Shown: positions 1-8,821, counted from the stretch's first letter. The stretch: DNA of 64,000 nucleotides from Faecalibacterium longum CLA-AA-H243 (GCF_020687245.1 NZ_JAJEQG010000008.1:26697-90696), one strand, 5' to 3'. The notes: a model not told the origin generated them from the sequence alone. Numbers and translations are program-made.

Positions 1-401
1 AGCTGGCAGAAGAGATCAAGGAAGCCCGCAGCCACGGCGACCTGTCCGAGAACAGCGAGTACGATGAGGCCAAGAACACCCAGGGTCTGGTCGAGAACCG
101 CATCACCGAGCTGGAGCAGATGGTCAAGAACGCTGTCGTCATCGACGAGAGCGAGCTGAGCGTTGAGAACGTCTCTGTCGGTACTCACGTCACCATCCAG
201 ATGGAGGGTGAGGACGAGGTCGAGGAGTACGACATCGTGGGCCGCACCGAGGCTGACCCCCTGAACGGCAAGATCAGCGACGAGAGCCCTGTGGGCCACG
301 CCCTGCTGGAGAAGGCTGTCGGCGACACCGCCGAAGTCCTGCTGCCCACCGGCCATACCGTCAACTACAAGGTGCTGGGCATCACCCACTCTGCAAACTG
401 A
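1..401 (+). CDS. greA: Transcription elongation factor GreA (5' truncated)
   Basis: The reading frame is already open at the window edge and ends at TGA 399-401, so the N-terminus lies outside. The visible 132 residues contain the end of the GreA coiled-coil (SHGDLSENSEYDEAK, with the acidic D/E tip that reaches into the RNA polymerase secondary channel) and the whole C-terminal FKBP-like domain (DPLNGKISDESPVGHALL). GreA stimulates transcript cleavage by backtracked polymerase in the cytoplasm. The gene lies 18 bp upstream of lysS on the same strand, so the two are probably cotranscribed. Identification rests on strong family motifs. Confidence 0.96.
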   Translation, partial: LAEEIKEARSHGDLSENSEYDEAKNTQGLVENRITELEQMVKNAVVIDESELSVENVSVGTHVTIQMEGEDEVEEYDIVGRTEADPLNGKISDESPVGHALLEKAVGDTAEVLLPTGHTVNYKVLGITHSAN

Positions 402-419
402 GCCAAGCGGGAGGAAATT

Positions 420-1931
420 ATGGAAGAACAGAAGAAGAACCCCGCACAGGGCCTGTCTGAGAGCGAGCAGGTGCAGGTGCGCCGCCAGAAGCTGGCAGAC
501 CTGCAGGCTGCAGGCCACGACCCCTTTACCCTGACCAAGTTCCCTCAGGATGCTTACTCTGCTGACCTGAAGGAAGAGTTCAAGGACCTGCCCAACGAGA
601 CCGACAGCGGTAAGAAGGTCGCACTGGCCGGTCGTCTGATGTCCAAGCGCGTCATGGGCAAGGCAAGCTTTGCCCATCTGCGCGACGATAAGGGCGACAT
701 CCAGCTCTACGTCCGCCGTGACGAGCTGGGCGACGACGCTTACGCTGCTTTCAAGAAGCTGGACGTGGGCGACATCATCGGCGTCAAGGGTGAGGTGTTC
801 CGCACCAAGACCGGTGAGCTGAGCGCCCGTGCCGAGGAGATCACTCTGCTGGCCAAGAGCCTGCGCCCCCTGCCCGAGAAGTTCCACGGCCTGACCGATA
901 CCGAGATGCGTTATCGTCAGCGCTATGTTGACCTCATCGCAAACCCCGAGGTCAAGGAGACCTTTGTCAAGCGCAGCAAGATCCTGAAGGAGATTCGTGC
1001 TTATCTGGACGAGAAGGGCTTCCTCGAGGTCGATACCCCCATCCTGACCCCGTTCGAGATCGGTGCATCCGCACGTCCCTTCTACACCCATCACAACACC
1101 CTGAACATGGACATGGTGCTCCGCATCGAGACGGAGCTGTACCTGAAGCGCCTCATCGTGGGCGGCATGGACCGCGTCTATGAGGTGGGCCGCATCTTCC
1201 GCAACGAGGGCATGGACCCCAAGCACAACCCCGAGTTCACCACCATCGAGCTGTATCAGGCGTTCACCGATTTCCACGGTATGATGGACCTGGTGGAGGA
1301 GCTGTATAAGCGCCTCGCTCAGAAGATCTGCGGCAGCCTGGTCATCCCCTATCAGGGTAAGCAGATCGACATGGGCCACTGGGAGCGTTTGACCATGATC
1401 GAGGCCGTCAAGAAGTATTCCGGCGTTGACTTCAACGACTGGAAGACCGATGAGGACGCCATCGCCGCTGCCAAGGAGCACCATGTGGAGCTGCCCGAGG
1501 TTCCCACCAAGGGCGCCATCCTGGCCGAGTTCTTCGACGCCTTCGTCGAGGACAAGCTCATCCAGCCCACCTTCATCTATGATTACCCCGTCGAGATCAG
1601 CCCGCTGGCCAAGCGCAAGCCGGATGATCCCGCTTTCACCGAGCGTTTTGAGTACTTCATCGACTGCACCGAGTACGGCAACGCTTTCAGTGAGCTGAAC
1701 GACCCCATCGACCAGAAGGGCCGCTTCGAGCGTCAGGTCGCCGAGCGCAAGGCCATCGAGCCCGACTGCAAGGCACAGGTCGATTACGACTACGTCAACG
1801 CTCTGGAGTACGGTCTGCCTCCCACGGGCGGCCTCGGCTTCGGTGTTGACCGTCTGGTCATGCTGCTGACGGACAGCGCTTCTATCCGTGACGTGCTGCT
1901 GTTCCCCACGATGAAGCCGATTGAGCAGTAA
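420..1931 (+). CDS. lysS: Lysyl-tRNA synthetase, class II
   Basis: This 503-residue protein charges tRNA-Lys with lysine using ATP. An N-terminal OB-fold anticodon-binding domain (about residues 60-160) precedes a class II catalytic domain with motif 2 ([19 protein letters not shown]) and motif 3 ([14 protein letters not shown] near the C-terminus). The length is normal for the family. The start follows GGAGGAAATT, and greA ends 18 bp upstream. The last 27 coding bases plus the stop form the left copy of a 30-bp repeat found again at 12389-12418. A mobile element is therefore inserted at this 3' end and restores the last codons. Confidence 0.98.
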   Translation: MEEQKKNPAQGLSESEQVQVRRQKLADLQAAGHDPFTLTKFPQDAYSADLKEEFKDLPNETDSGKKVALAGRLMSKRVMGKASFAHLRDDKGDIQLYVRRDELGDDAYAAFKKLDVGDIIGVKGEVFRTKTGELSARAEEITLLAKSLRPLPEKFHGLTDTEMRYRQRYVDLIANPEVKETFVKRSKILKEIRAYLDEKGFLEVDTPILTPFEIGASARPFYTHHNTLNMDMVLRIETELYLKRLIVGGMDRVYEVGRIFRNEGMDPKHNPEFTTIELYQAFTDFHGMMDLVEELYKRLAQKICGSLVIPYQGKQIDMGHWERLTMIEAVKKYSGVDFNDWKTDEDAIAAAKEHHVELPEVPTKGAILAEFFDAFVEDKLIQPTFIYDYPVEISPLAKRKPDDPAFTERFEYFIDCTEYGNAFSELNDPIDQKGRFERQVAERKAIEPDCKAQVDYDYVNALEYGLPPTGGLGFGVDRLVMLLTDSASIRDVLLFPTMKPIEQ

Positions 1932-1932
1932 A
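1903..1932. repeat. attL: left 30-bp direct repeat in lysS end
   Basis: This 30-bp segment, containing CACGATGAAGCCGATTGAGC and the lysS stop codon, recurs perfectly at 12389-12418. Tyrosine integrases often use the 3' ends of conserved genes as attB. Identity stops one base outside on each side (T/G on the left, A/T on the right). Confidence 0.92.
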
Positions 1933-1993
1933 ACACAAAATTAAAACGCAGGTACGATGAAATTTTGAACGGATTTCAAGCAACATCTGCGGT

Positions 1994-2089
1994 ACTACAC
2001 CACAACTACACCAATTTTGGGACGTTTTCCCGAAAAGGAGCCTTACAAAGCGGTGTGGTGTAAGAATCGAATAGGCGGATTGGTGTAGT
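1994..2089. promoter_or_regulatory. Left integrase arm-type sites
   Basis: ACTACACCA occurs at 1994-2002 and again at 2005-2013. The inverted form TGGTGTAGT is at 2081-2089 and a variant TGGTGTAAG at 2056-2064. The same word occurs three times at the other end of the element (12240-12272). Such clusters near att core sites are typical arm-binding sites for the N-terminal domain of Tn916/lambda-type integrases. Function is inferred from position and repetition. Confidence 0.7.
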
Positions 2090-2117
2090 AGGTACACTGA
2101 ACCCCAAACGCAAAAAT

Positions 2118-2160
2118 GCGGCAGCTATGTTGTGAAAATACAACGTAGCTGCCGCTTTTT
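2118..2160 (+). terminator. Strong hairpin terminator inside the left end
   Basis: A 16-bp stem (GCGGCAGCTATGTTGT with ACAACGTAGCTGCCGC, 2118-2155) is followed by TTTTT and preceded by AAAAA, so it could work on both strands. It would stop lysS transcription entering the element and also end the leftward riboflavin operon. Confidence 0.8.
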
Positions 2161-2249
2161 GTTTCGTATAGAGATTTTATGCTGACAGGCAACTTCTCCT
2201 GTGGTTAAATCAATTTGTCGTTGGCAAGTGTCAAACACTCCTGATTTGG

Positions 2250-2271
2250 CATACGCCAAAATTTACGCCAA
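2250..2271. repeat. ACGCCAA double repeat, left copy
   Basis: CATACGCCAAAATTTACGCCAA contains two copies of TACGCCAA. A close relative, CATACGCCAATTTTACGCCAA, lies at 12512-12532, outside the right attachment site. In both places the order is attachment repeat, terminator hairpin, then this motif. It may be an arm site of a second related integrase. Function is unproven. Confidence 0.4.
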
Positions 2272-2272
2272 T

Positions 2273-2722
2273 TTAGCGCAGTTCCTCAAGCAATGCCGTG
2301 CATCCTTCCAGTATATCCTGCCATGTGGCTTCAAAATCTCCCGTGAACCATGGGTCTGCCACTTCACGGGGATGATCCGTATGCGCCATCAGCAGCGAGA
2401 CTTTATGCTGTGGGTCTCCGCCGACAAGCCGCAGGATGTCGCACAGATTACTTTCGTCCATGCCAATCAGATGATCATACCGTGCATAATCCAGCCGGGT
2501 CATCTGCCGGGCGGTCTTGCCGTTGCAGTCGATGCCATGTTCTGCCAGCTTCTGCCGTGCAGGAGGATAGACCGGATTTCCGATTTCCCATGCACTGGTG
2601 GCGGCTGATGCGATTTCAAATTGCTCGGATAGTCCTGCCTTGGACGTAAGGTCTTTCATCACATACTCCGCCATCGGGCTTCGGCAGATATTTCCGAGAC
2701 AAATAAATAAGATCCTGGTCAT
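2273..2722 (-). CDS. Low-molecular-weight protein-tyrosine-phosphatase family protein in the riboflavin operon
   Basis: This 149-residue protein has the complete LMW-PTP signature: the CX5R P-loop at residues 8-14 (CLGNICR, followed by S15) and the catalytic Asp-Pro at D123-P124 (ADPWFTGDF). It should therefore be an active phosphomonoesterase. Its start overlaps the stop of the preceding regulator by 4 bp (ATGA), so it is translationally coupled as the last gene of the rib operon. LMW-PTPs normally act on phosphotyrosine or on arginine phosphate. Because the riboflavin pathway needs an unassigned phosphatase between RibD and RibH, this enzyme may act on the ribitylaminouracil phosphate. That is an inference from position only. 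Confidence 0.88.
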   Translation of the reverse strand: MTRILFICLGNICRSPMAEYVMKDLTSKAGLSEQFEIASAATSAWEIGNPVYPPARQKLAEHGIDCNGKTARQMTRLDYARYDHLIGMDESNLCDILRLVGGDPQHKVSLLMAHTDHPREVADPWFTGDFEATWQDILEGCTALLEELR

Positions 2723-3135
2723 GCCGGGTCGTTCTCCTTTTGGCTTACAAAAGCATAGCCGCCGTGGGTAGTGCGGATAAAGCTACCGCAGCCGGCCAGC
2801 TTCTTTCGCAGATTGGAAACGGTATTTGCCACGACCTTTAAGGTGTCGTCACAGTTTTGTCCCCACACAGCACGGAAAAGCTCTTCTTTTGAGAAGATTT
2901 GTCCTTCGTGGGAGGCAAGCATCAGCAGCAAATCGAACTCCAGTCGTGTAAGGGAGACTTTTCTGCCGTTGCACGACACTTCGTGGGTCATTCCGTCCAG
3001 TGTAAGCCCCGGAAGAACCAACTTCTCCCATGAATCAATGGATATTTGCTCTGCCTCGATGTGCTCTCGTTCCAGAAGCATCCGGATCTTCTGCTCTAAT
3101 TCCGGGTCAGGCTGTCGGGTCTTTATAACGATCAT
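2719..3135 (-). CDS. OmpR/PhoB-type winged-helix DNA-binding protein lacking a receiver domain
   Basis: This 138-residue protein has about 40 N-terminal residues without a receiver fold. A C-terminal OmpR/PhoB winged helix follows (residues about 45-132: LTRLEFDLLLMLASHEGQIFS, then VVANTVSNLRKKL and IRTTHGGYAF). No phosphoacceptor Asp region is present, so it is not a classical response regulator. The start follows GCAGGAG at a good distance. It lies between ribH (20 bp upstream) and the phosphatase (4-bp overlap). Its target is unknown; autoregulation of the element or of the operon is possible. Confidence 0.85.
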   Translation of the reverse strand: MIVIKTRQPDPELEQKIRMLLEREHIEAEQISIDSWEKLVLPGLTLDGMTHEVSCNGRKVSLTRLEFDLLLMLASHEGQIFSKEELFRAVWGQNCDDTLKVVANTVSNLRKKLAGCGSFIRTTHGGYAFVSQKENDPA

Positions 3136-3155
3136 GGCAAACTCCTGCGTGTATT

Positions 3156-3632
3156 TTACTCTGCGGCGGTATCCATTTCCCGGAGCAGGTTTACCATCTC
3201 GATGGCACTGACTGCACAGTCATAGCCTTTATTACCTGCTTTGGTGCCTGCCCGCTCGATGGCCTGTTCGATGTTTTCGGTGGTCAGAACACCAAAGAGG
3301 ACGGGAACCCCGCTTTCCAGCGAGACCGTGGCAATGCCTTTGGAAACCTCATTGCACACATAGTCGTAATGGCTGGTAGAACCGCGAATCACGGCACCAA
3401 GGCAGATCACAGCATCATACTTTCCGCTTTTTGCCATTTTAGAGGCAACCAGTGGGATCTCAAAAGCACCCGGAACCCATGCAACATGAATATCAGCGTC
3501 CTGCACATCGTGCCGGAGCAGACCATCCATTGCTCCGCTCAGAAGTTTGGACGTGATAAATTCGTTGAAGCGGGCAGCTACGATACCGACCTTGATGTTC
3601 TGAGAAACCAGCTTACCTTCAAATGTTTTCAT
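3156..3632 (-). CDS. ribH: 6,7-dimethyl-8-ribityllumazine synthase
   Basis: RibH condenses 5-amino-6-ribitylaminouracil with 3,4-dihydroxy-2-butanone 4-phosphate, the penultimate step to riboflavin. The 158-residue length is normal. Family motifs include [11 protein letters not shown] (substrate-binding Phe), PGAFEIP and [14 protein letters not shown] with the catalytic His. The gene lies 21 bp after ribBA on the same strand in the riboswitch-controlled operon. Confidence 0.97.
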   Translation of the reverse strand: MKTFEGKLVSQNIKVGIVAARFNEFITSKLLSGAMDGLLRHDVQDADIHVAWVPGAFEIPLVASKMAKSGKYDAVICLGAVIRGSTSHYDYVCNEVSKGIATVSLESGVPVLFGVLTTENIEQAIERAGTKAGNKGYDCAVSAIEMVNLLREMDTAAE

Positions 3633-3653
3633 TTTTAAATACCTCTTTCGTTG

Positions 3654-4850
3654 TTAATATTCCAGAAGATGCCCCATCCGTGCCTGCTTCGTTTTCAGGT
3701 AAAACAGGTCATACGGGGTCGCCGTCATCTGAATGGGTACGCGCTCGGAGATCTCCAGCCCAAACTCGGAGAGCTGATATACTTTGTCCGGGTTATTGGT
3801 AAGCAGGCGCAGGCTTTTTACGCCAAGTTCCCGGAGGATCTGTGCGCCGAGATAATACTCCCGTTCATCTCCATGGAACCCAAGAGCGAGATTGGCTTCC
3901 AGCGTATCCATGCCCTGCTCCTGAAGTTCATAGGCACGCAGCTTGTTGATCAGACCGATGCCCCGGCCTTCCTGCCGCATATAGAGCAGGATACCCCGGT
4001 CTTCTTTTTCGATCTGCGTCATGGCAGCGGCCAGCTGTTGGCCGCAGTCACAACGCAAAGAGCCAAATGTATCTCCTGTCAGGCATTCCGAGTGGACGCG
4101 GCACAGAATATCCTTTCCATCGCCAATGTCACCTTTTACCAGTGCAATGTGATGCTCTCCGTTCAGGCGGCTCACAAAACCATAAGCTCTGAAGGTGCCA
4201 TACTTGGTGGGCAGGTTCACTGCCGTCACCTGATCGACCAGTTTATCGTGACACTTGCGGTACTCCTGTAAATCACGGATGGTGATGAATTTGATCTGGA
4301 AACGCTCTGCCAGCTTTGCCAGTTCAGCGGTGCGCATCATCGTGCCATCCTCCCGCATGATCTCGCAGCACAGGCCGCATTCTTTCAGCCCTGCCAGACG
4401 GCACAGGTCAACGGTTGCTTCCGTGTGACCGTTGCGCTCCAACACACCGTTCTTTTTTGCCAGAAGGGGGAACATATGGCCCGGTCTGCGGAAATCTTCT
4501 GCTTTTGCGTGATCGTCCACACAAGCCATCGCCGTAATGGAACGCTCTGCGGCAGAAATGCCCGTAGAAGTAGAAACGTGGTCGATGGACACCGTAAATG
4601 CCGTTTCATGGTTGTCGGTGTTATACTGCACCATCTGCGGAAATTGCAGCTTCTGGACGAAAGCCTCGGACATCGGCATACAGATCAGACCTTTGCCGTG
4701 GGTCGCCATAAAGTTGATGTTTTCGGTGGTGGCAAATTCGGCAGCACAGATGAAGTCCCCCTCGTTTTCACGGTCGGGGTCATCCGTTACCAGAATGATT
4801 TTTCCTTGCTTCAGGTCTTGCAAAGCTTCGGGAATGGTATTGAAGTTCAT
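3654..4850 (-). CDS. ribBA: Bifunctional 3,4-dihydroxy-2-butanone-4-phosphate synthase / GTP cyclohydrolase II
   Basis: This 398-residue fusion supplies both precursors of riboflavin. The N-terminal RibB domain (1-200) has the acidic metal-binding loop [11 protein letters not shown] and [12 protein letters not shown]. The C-terminal RibA domain (about 205-398) has the zinc cysteines of [21 protein letters not shown] and the catalytic RQEGRGIGL loop. The start follows AAGGAGAG. It lies 12 bp downstream of ribE. No domain appears degraded. Confidence 0.97.
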   Translation of the reverse strand: MNFNTIPEALQDLKQGKIILVTDDPDRENEGDFICAAEFATTENINFMATHGKGLICMPMSEAFVQKLQFPQMVQYNTDNHETAFTVSIDHVSTSTGISAAERSITAMACVDDHAKAEDFRRPGHMFPLLAKKNGVLERNGHTEATVDLCRLAGLKECGLCCEIMREDGTMMRTAELAKLAERFQIKFITIRDLQEYRKCHDKLVDQVTAVNLPTKYGTFRAYGFVSRLNGEHHIALVKGDIGDGKDILCRVHSECLTGDTFGSLRCDCGQQLAAAMTQIEKEDRGILLYMRQEGRGIGLINKLRAYELQEQGMDTLEANLALGFHGDEREYYLGAQILRELGVKSLRLLTNNPDKVYQLSEFGLEISERVPIQMTATPYDLFYLKTKQARMGHLLEY

Positions 4851-4862
4851 CGTAAACTCTCC

Positions 4863-5504
4863 TTAAAAGCCGCAGCGCAGCAGCATTTCTTTTGTGAGCG
4901 TGTTTTGCTTCGGTGTTTCTGATGGAAGCAGCCTCTCGATATATTTTCCAACAACATCGGTTTCCAAATTGACAAAATCCCCTTTGTGCCGTTGGTTCAG
5001 GTTCGTCTGACGGACGGTGTGCGGTATCGTGGACACGGAAAAGCCCGTAGGTTCCACCGCAGCCACGGTCAGGCTGATACCGTCTATTGTGATAGAGCCT
5101 TTTTCAACGACATAGCGAAGGATTGCAGGATCTGCATGAATGGTGTACCAGATAGCCGTATCGTCTTTTCGGATATTAGCAATGCGTCCGACGCCATCCA
5201 CATGGCCTGCTACGATGTGTCCGCCAAAACGTCCGTTGGCCGGCATGGCACGTTCCAGATTGACAGCACTTCCAACGGTGAGCTGTGCAAGTGCAGAGCG
5301 GTTCAAGGTCTCGTGCATGACATCCGCAGCAAAGCTATCCGGGAAGAGCTGCCTGACGGTCAGACAGATGCCGTTGACGGCGATGCTGTCACCGATTCTG
5401 GTTTCTTCCAGAACCGTTTTTGCACGAACAGTCAGTACGGCAGAATGCTGTCCCCGATTGATGGATTTTATTGTTCCGACTTCTTCCACGATTCCGGTAA
5501 ACAC
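4863..5504 (-). CDS. ribE: Riboflavin synthase, alpha chain
   Basis: This enzyme dismutates two lumazine molecules into riboflavin and the pyrimidine precursor. The 213-residue protein has the two tandem lumazine-binding barrels: MFTGIVEEVG at the N-terminus and a second repeat from about residue 98 (GHIVAGHVDGVG). The start is GTG after a GAGGTGGAG ribosome site. The gene overlaps the 3' end of ribD by 37 bp, which suggests translational coupling. Confidence 0.96.
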   Translation of the reverse strand: MFTGIVEEVGTIKSINRGQHSAVLTVRAKTVLEETRIGDSIAVNGICLTVRQLFPDSFAADVMHETLNRSALAQLTVGSAVNLERAMPANGRFGGHIVAGHVDGVGRIANIRKDDTAIWYTIHADPAILRYVVEKGSITIDGISLTVAAVEPTGFSVSTIPHTVRQTNLNQRHKGDFVNLETDVVGKYIERLLPSETPKQNTLTKEMLLRCGF

Positions 5505-6592
5505 GGGTACTCCACCTCACTTTCGATCAGGAAATCTTTGCCAAGCTGTTCCAATCGGCTGTTCTTCAGGCGGAATGCAGCATCCGGAAGCGGGACACCT
5601 GCACCCTCAATGGGTACTTTGGCATCCCTTCCTCCGAACAGCTTCGGGGCAATGTAAGCCTGTACCTGCTGCACGATGCCGCTTTCCAGTGCAGACCAGT
5701 TCAAGGTTCCGCCGCCTTCCAGCAGAATGCTGTCGATCTGCTCCTGCCCCAGCTGTTCCATCAGTTGCAGAAGATTCACATGACCGCAATGCGCTTCCAG
5801 ACAAAGGACCCGGCACCCGGCCTGTTGATATGCCGCCTGCTTCTCCGGGTCGCCGCAGCAGGTCGCAAGAATGGTCGGAACCTGTTTGGCGGTCATGACC
5901 ACCTGTGATTGCAGCGGTGTCCGCAAATGTGTATCACAGATGATCCGGACGGGATCACGGCCACCCTCTATCCGGCAGGTCAGCAGCGGGTCATCTGCTA
6001 GGATGGTTCCGACTCCCACCATAATGCCGCGGAATCGGTGTCGCTGCCGTTGAACATGATTCCGGGCAATTTCCCCGGTGATCCATTTAGAAGCGCCTGT
6101 GTATGTGGCGATTTTTCCATCCATCGTCATGGCGTATTTCATGGAAACGAAAGGGCGTTTTGTGGTGATATAGTGGAAGAATACCTTGTTCAGCGCATCG
6201 CATTCCTCTTGCAGAACATTTTCGGTCACATCTATGCCGTGTGCGCGCAGGATTGCAATTCCTTTTCCAGCCACCAGCGGATTCGGGTCAGCAGAACCCA
6301 CGACCACCCGGTGAATGCCCGCGTCCAGAATCGTATCCACGCAGGGCGGCTGCTTTCCGTAATGGCAGCACGGCTCCAATGTCACATACAGGGTCGCTCC
6401 CTGCGGATCTTCGGTGCAGGATGCCAGCGCATTGCGCTCCGCATGAGCCTGACCGTATCTCTGGTGCCAGCCCTGTCCGATGATCCTGCCCTCTTTTGCG
6501 ACCACGGCACCCACCATCGGGTTGGGAGATGTCCATCCGCAACCCTTTTTTGCAAGCTGCAAAGCCAGACGCATATACTCTTTGTCGTTCAT
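5468..6592 (-). CDS. ribD: Bifunctional diaminohydroxyphosphoribosylaminopyrimidine deaminase / reductase
   Basis: RibD performs the deamination and ribosyl reduction steps of riboflavin synthesis. The N-terminal deaminase domain has the zinc motif (HAERNAL, then LEPCCHYGKQPPC). The C-terminal reductase starts near residue 145 (RPFVSMKYAMTMDGKIA) and ends with LLEGGGTLNWSAL and related sequence. I place the start at 6592, 7 bp after GGAGG; the upstream in-frame start at 6625 lies in the terminator hairpin and would be absent from a useful ribosome site. It is the first gene of the operon, directly after the FMN riboswitch. Predicted length is 374 residues. Confidence 0.96.
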   Translation of the reverse strand: MNDKEYMRLALQLAKKGCGWTSPNPMVGAVVAKEGRIIGQGWHQRYGQAHAERNALASCTEDPQGATLYVTLEPCCHYGKQPPCVDTILDAGIHRVVVGSADPNPLVAGKGIAILRAHGIDVTENVLQEECDALNKVFFHYITTKRPFVSMKYAMTMDGKIATYTGASKWITGEIARNHVQRQRHRFRGIMVGVGTILADDPLLTCRIEGGRDPVRIICDTHLRTPLQSQVVMTAKQVPTILATCCGDPEKQAAYQQAGCRVLCLEAHCGHVNLLQLMEQLGQEQIDSILLEGGGTLNWSALESGIVQQVQAYIAPKLFGGRDAKVPIEGAGVPLPDAAFRLKNSRLEQLGKDFLIESEVEYPCLPESWKKSEQ

Positions 6593-6606
6593 CGTGTTGC
6601 CTCCAA

Positions 6607-6638
6607 AAGAAAAAGCCCTGAACAAAAACGTTCAGGGC
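6607..6638 (-). terminator. Riboswitch expression platform: intrinsic terminator
   Basis: On the minus strand the stem GCCCTGAAC/GTTCAGGGC (6615-6623 with 6630-6638) is followed by TTTTTCTTTT and then by the ribD ribosome site. It lies downstream of the FMN aptamer, so FMN binding is expected to favour termination before ribD. Confidence 0.85.
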
Positions 6639-6747
6639 AAGCCGAAAAGACACAAGGGACCCTTGTGCAAAAAAGAAAGCTCCAGAATGCAAACGCATCC
6701 CAGAGCAGCCTCCACAAGCGCCGAACCGTGCGGGCTCTGCGCTTGGT

Positions 6748-6854
6748 ATCTTCTTTCATCCAGACTGTACTGTCGGCTTCGGAGTTTCACCGAATCATGC
6801 CTTACGGCTCGTGGGCTGTACCACCGGTAGGGAATCGCACCCTGCCCTGAAGAT
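6748..6854 (-). ncRNA. FMN riboswitch (RFN element)
   Basis: On the minus strand the element opens with ATCTTCAGGGCAGGGT, continues with ATTCCCTACCGG and GGTGAAACTCCGAAGCCGAC, and closes with CAGTCTGGATGAAAGAAGAT. These are the hallmark conserved blocks of the RFN aptamer, and the terminal P1 strands ATCTTC/GAAGAT pair. It controls the riboflavin operon, with a terminator 110 bp downstream. Confidence 0.97.
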
Positions 6855-6876
6855 TTCTGATTCAATTACAGCGGCA

Positions 6877-6904
6877 TTATAGCACGGCTCCTTTCGGATT
6901 GCAA
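6877..6904 (-). promoter_or_regulatory. Promoter of the riboflavin operon
   Basis: A perfect TATAAT (complement of 6877-6882) lies 16 bp downstream of TTGCAA (6899-6904) on the minus strand. The predicted start lies just before the riboswitch. Confidence 0.75.
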
Positions 6905-7074
6905 GGGCATTCTGCAAACCGGGACGAAACCGGGATGAAGATGGGTACGAAACTTTTTGACTATTATTGCCTTGTCAAGAGGGTAGGCGTCGTCCAGCCC
7001 TCTCTCTTTTTGCCAAAGTTTCCCTTGCTTTTTCTTGCACCCTGCCGAAATCAGCGTATTCCCAAAACTTTTTG

Positions 7075-7103
7075 TTGACACGGCTCGATTTTTGTGGTAA
7101 TCT
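7075..7103 (+). promoter_or_regulatory. Promoter of the element's replication/mobilization genes
   Basis: TTGACA (7075-7080), a 17-bp spacer and TAATCT (7098-7103) give a near-consensus promoter pointing to the primase gene. A short hairpin (GTTCAG with CTGAAC, 7141-7163) follows in the leader. The rest of 6905-7286 shows no gene I can support. Confidence 0.75.
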
Positions 7104-7286
7104 ATCCCAACAATTGAATATAACATATTTTTACATATTCGTTCAGACCCTGCGGGGCTGAACATTTTGGCTTTCAGCCGTTACATAACCGACTAGCATG
7201 ACCTTCCAGAAAAAGCGAAGGCATGGCTGGTCTGTTTTGTGACGGCTTTTTTGTTGCCGTTTTGCCTGTTGAACCTTGAAAACCGC

Positions 7287-7481
7287 ATGACCGTCTGCAT
7301 GGGATACCCGGCGATGACCCCCAAGTGGGAGAGCCGGAAAACGCCGCCGGAAGGGGGCAGGAAAGCCATGCAGGGAGAACGGCAGGATGTTGATTTCCCA
7401 GTTGCGGAGAAAAACGATGTGCTCAAAATGATCACATCGTTTTTCCGTAACGCCAAGAAAGGACGGTGTGCCTATGAGTAA
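7287..7481 (+). CDS. Small unknown ORF overlapping the primase start
   Basis: This is a 64-codon frame starting MTVCMGYPAM; a shorter start at 7368 (MQGERQDVDF) has a better ribosome site (AGGAAAG). It stops at TAA 7479-7481, overlapping the primase ATG by 8 bp, as in translationally coupled genes. No domain is recognised. A 12-bp perfect inverted repeat lies within the 3' part, so the conserved feature here may be RNA or DNA structure rather than protein. Confidence 0.35.
   Translation: MTVCMGYPAMTPKWESRKTPPEGGRKAMQGERQDVDFPVAEKNDVLKMITSFFRNAKKGRCAYE
7410..7444. repeat. 12-bp perfect inverted repeat before the primase gene
   Basis: AAAAACGATGTG (7410-7421) pairs with CACATCGTTTTT (7433-7444) around an 11-base loop, 30 bp upstream of the primase start. 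The U/A tails allow terminator function on either strand. It could be an attenuator or a replication-protein site. Confidence 0.6.
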
Positions 7482-8793
7482 TTTTACCCCTGCATGGTTC
7501 AAGAAAGGTTTTTTCAACGAATCCCTGTTCTGTGACGATTTTCTGAGCATCCACCAACTGCTTTACTCGAATGGCGCATTTTTCACCCCGGACGGCAGAA
7601 TGGTGGACCCCATGCCCCTGCGGTGTGAGATCTTCGAGATGATGCGTGAATACGTCGGGGCGAACCTTGCCAAGAAGGTCACCAATGTGGTGGACGTGCT
7701 GAAACTGGCGGCACAGGTGGAGGACTTTCCGCCTGTCACCGACCGCATCGCACTGGCAAACGGCACCCTGTATCTGGACGGTACCTTTCAGGAGGGCAAG
7801 CCGGAGATCGTGCGCAACCGCCTGCCTGTCAAGTATGACCCGAAAGCCGCCCAGCCCGTCCACTGGCTGCGGTTTCTGTCCGACCTGCTCTACCCGGAGG
7901 ACATCCCCACCGTGCAGGAGTTCATCGGCTACTGCCTGATTCCCAGCAATAAGGGCCAGCGCATGATGGTCATCAAGGGCAACGGCGGCGAGGGCAAGTC
8001 GCAGATCGGTGTGGTGCTGTCCCGGCTGTTCGGCTGCAACATGAAGGATGGCAGCATCGGCAAGATCTCGGAGAACCGCTTCGCCCGTGCTGACCTGGAG
8101 CACACCCTGCTCTGCGTGGACGACGATATGCGGATGGAAGCCCTGCGCCAGACCAACTATGTCAAGTCCATCGTGACCGCACAGGGGCAGATGGACTTGG
8201 AGCGCAAGGGCAAGCAGAGCTATCAGGGTTGGATGTACGCCCGCCTGCTGGCGTTCAGCAATGGCGATTTGCAGGCATTGTATGACCGCTCGGACGGTTT
8301 CTATCGTCGTCAGCTCATCTTGACCACCAAGGATAAGCCCCTGTCTCGTGTGGATGACCCGGACATTGCCGAGAAGATGGCGGCAGAGGTCGAGGGCATC
8401 CTGCTGTGGGCATTTGAGGGCTTGCAGCGGCTGGTGAAGAATGGCTTCCAGTTCACCGAGAGTGACCGTGCCAAGCGCAACCGGGAACTGGTGAAGCGGG
8501 ACAACAACAATGTGTTTGATTTCCTCGAATCCGAGGGCTACATCCGCCTGAAGGCGGATGCCTGCACCAGCTCGAAAGAGCTGTATGAGGTCTACAAGAT
8601 GTGGTGCGAGGAGAACAGCCTGAATGCGATCAAGGCCAGAGGGTTCAGCGATGCGCTGATCGCCAACCAGCGCAGGTATAATCTGGAATCCACCAACAAC
8701 ATCGTCAATTCGTCCGGGCGGCGTGTCCGGGGCTTTATCGGCATTGAAGCCCTTGTGCAGCCCGACCTTACTCCCAACAGTTGGCGAGTATGA
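7474..8793 (+). CDS. P4-type primase/SF3 helicase (phage/plasmid replication protein)
   Basis: This 439-residue protein matches the C-terminal part of phage/plasmid primases of the P4/D5 family. It has a Walker A P-loop GNGGEGKS (169-176), a Walker B-like LLCVDDDM (about 210-217) and the following SF3 helicase core and C-terminal winged region. No N-terminal catalytic primase (AEP/Toprim) domain is present, so it is shorter than two-domain members and may act as helicase only. The ATG at 7474 is favoured over GTG 7468 by spacing from AAAGGA. It suggests that the element can replicate as an excised circle. Confidence 0.85.
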   Translation: MSNFTPAWFKKGFFNESLFCDDFLSIHQLLYSNGAFFTPDGRMVDPMPLRCEIFEMMREYVGANLAKKVTNVVDVLKLAAQVEDFPPVTDRIALANGTLYLDGTFQEGKPEIVRNRLPVKYDPKAAQPVHWLRFLSDLLYPEDIPTVQEFIGYCLIPSNKGQRMMVIKGNGGEGKSQIGVVLSRLFGCNMKDGSIGKISENRFARADLEHTLLCVDDDMRMEALRQTNYVKSIVTAQGQMDLERKGKQSYQGWMYARLLAFSNGDLQALYDRSDGFYRRQLILTTKDKPLSRVDDPDIAEKMAAEVEGILLWAFEGLQRLVKNGFQFTESDRAKRNRELVKRDNNNVFDFLESEGYIRLKADACTSSKELYEVYKMWCEENSLNAIKARGFSDALIANQRRYNLESTNNIVNSSGRRVRGFIGIEALVQPDLTPNSWRV

Positions 8794-8821
8794 CCCCCTA
8801 TAAAGGAGAATTTGGGTGTTT

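Noticed and set aside
6593..6625. Upstream start of ribD at 6625
   Set aside because: It lies in the terminator hairpin; ATG 6592 has GGAGG at proper spacing.
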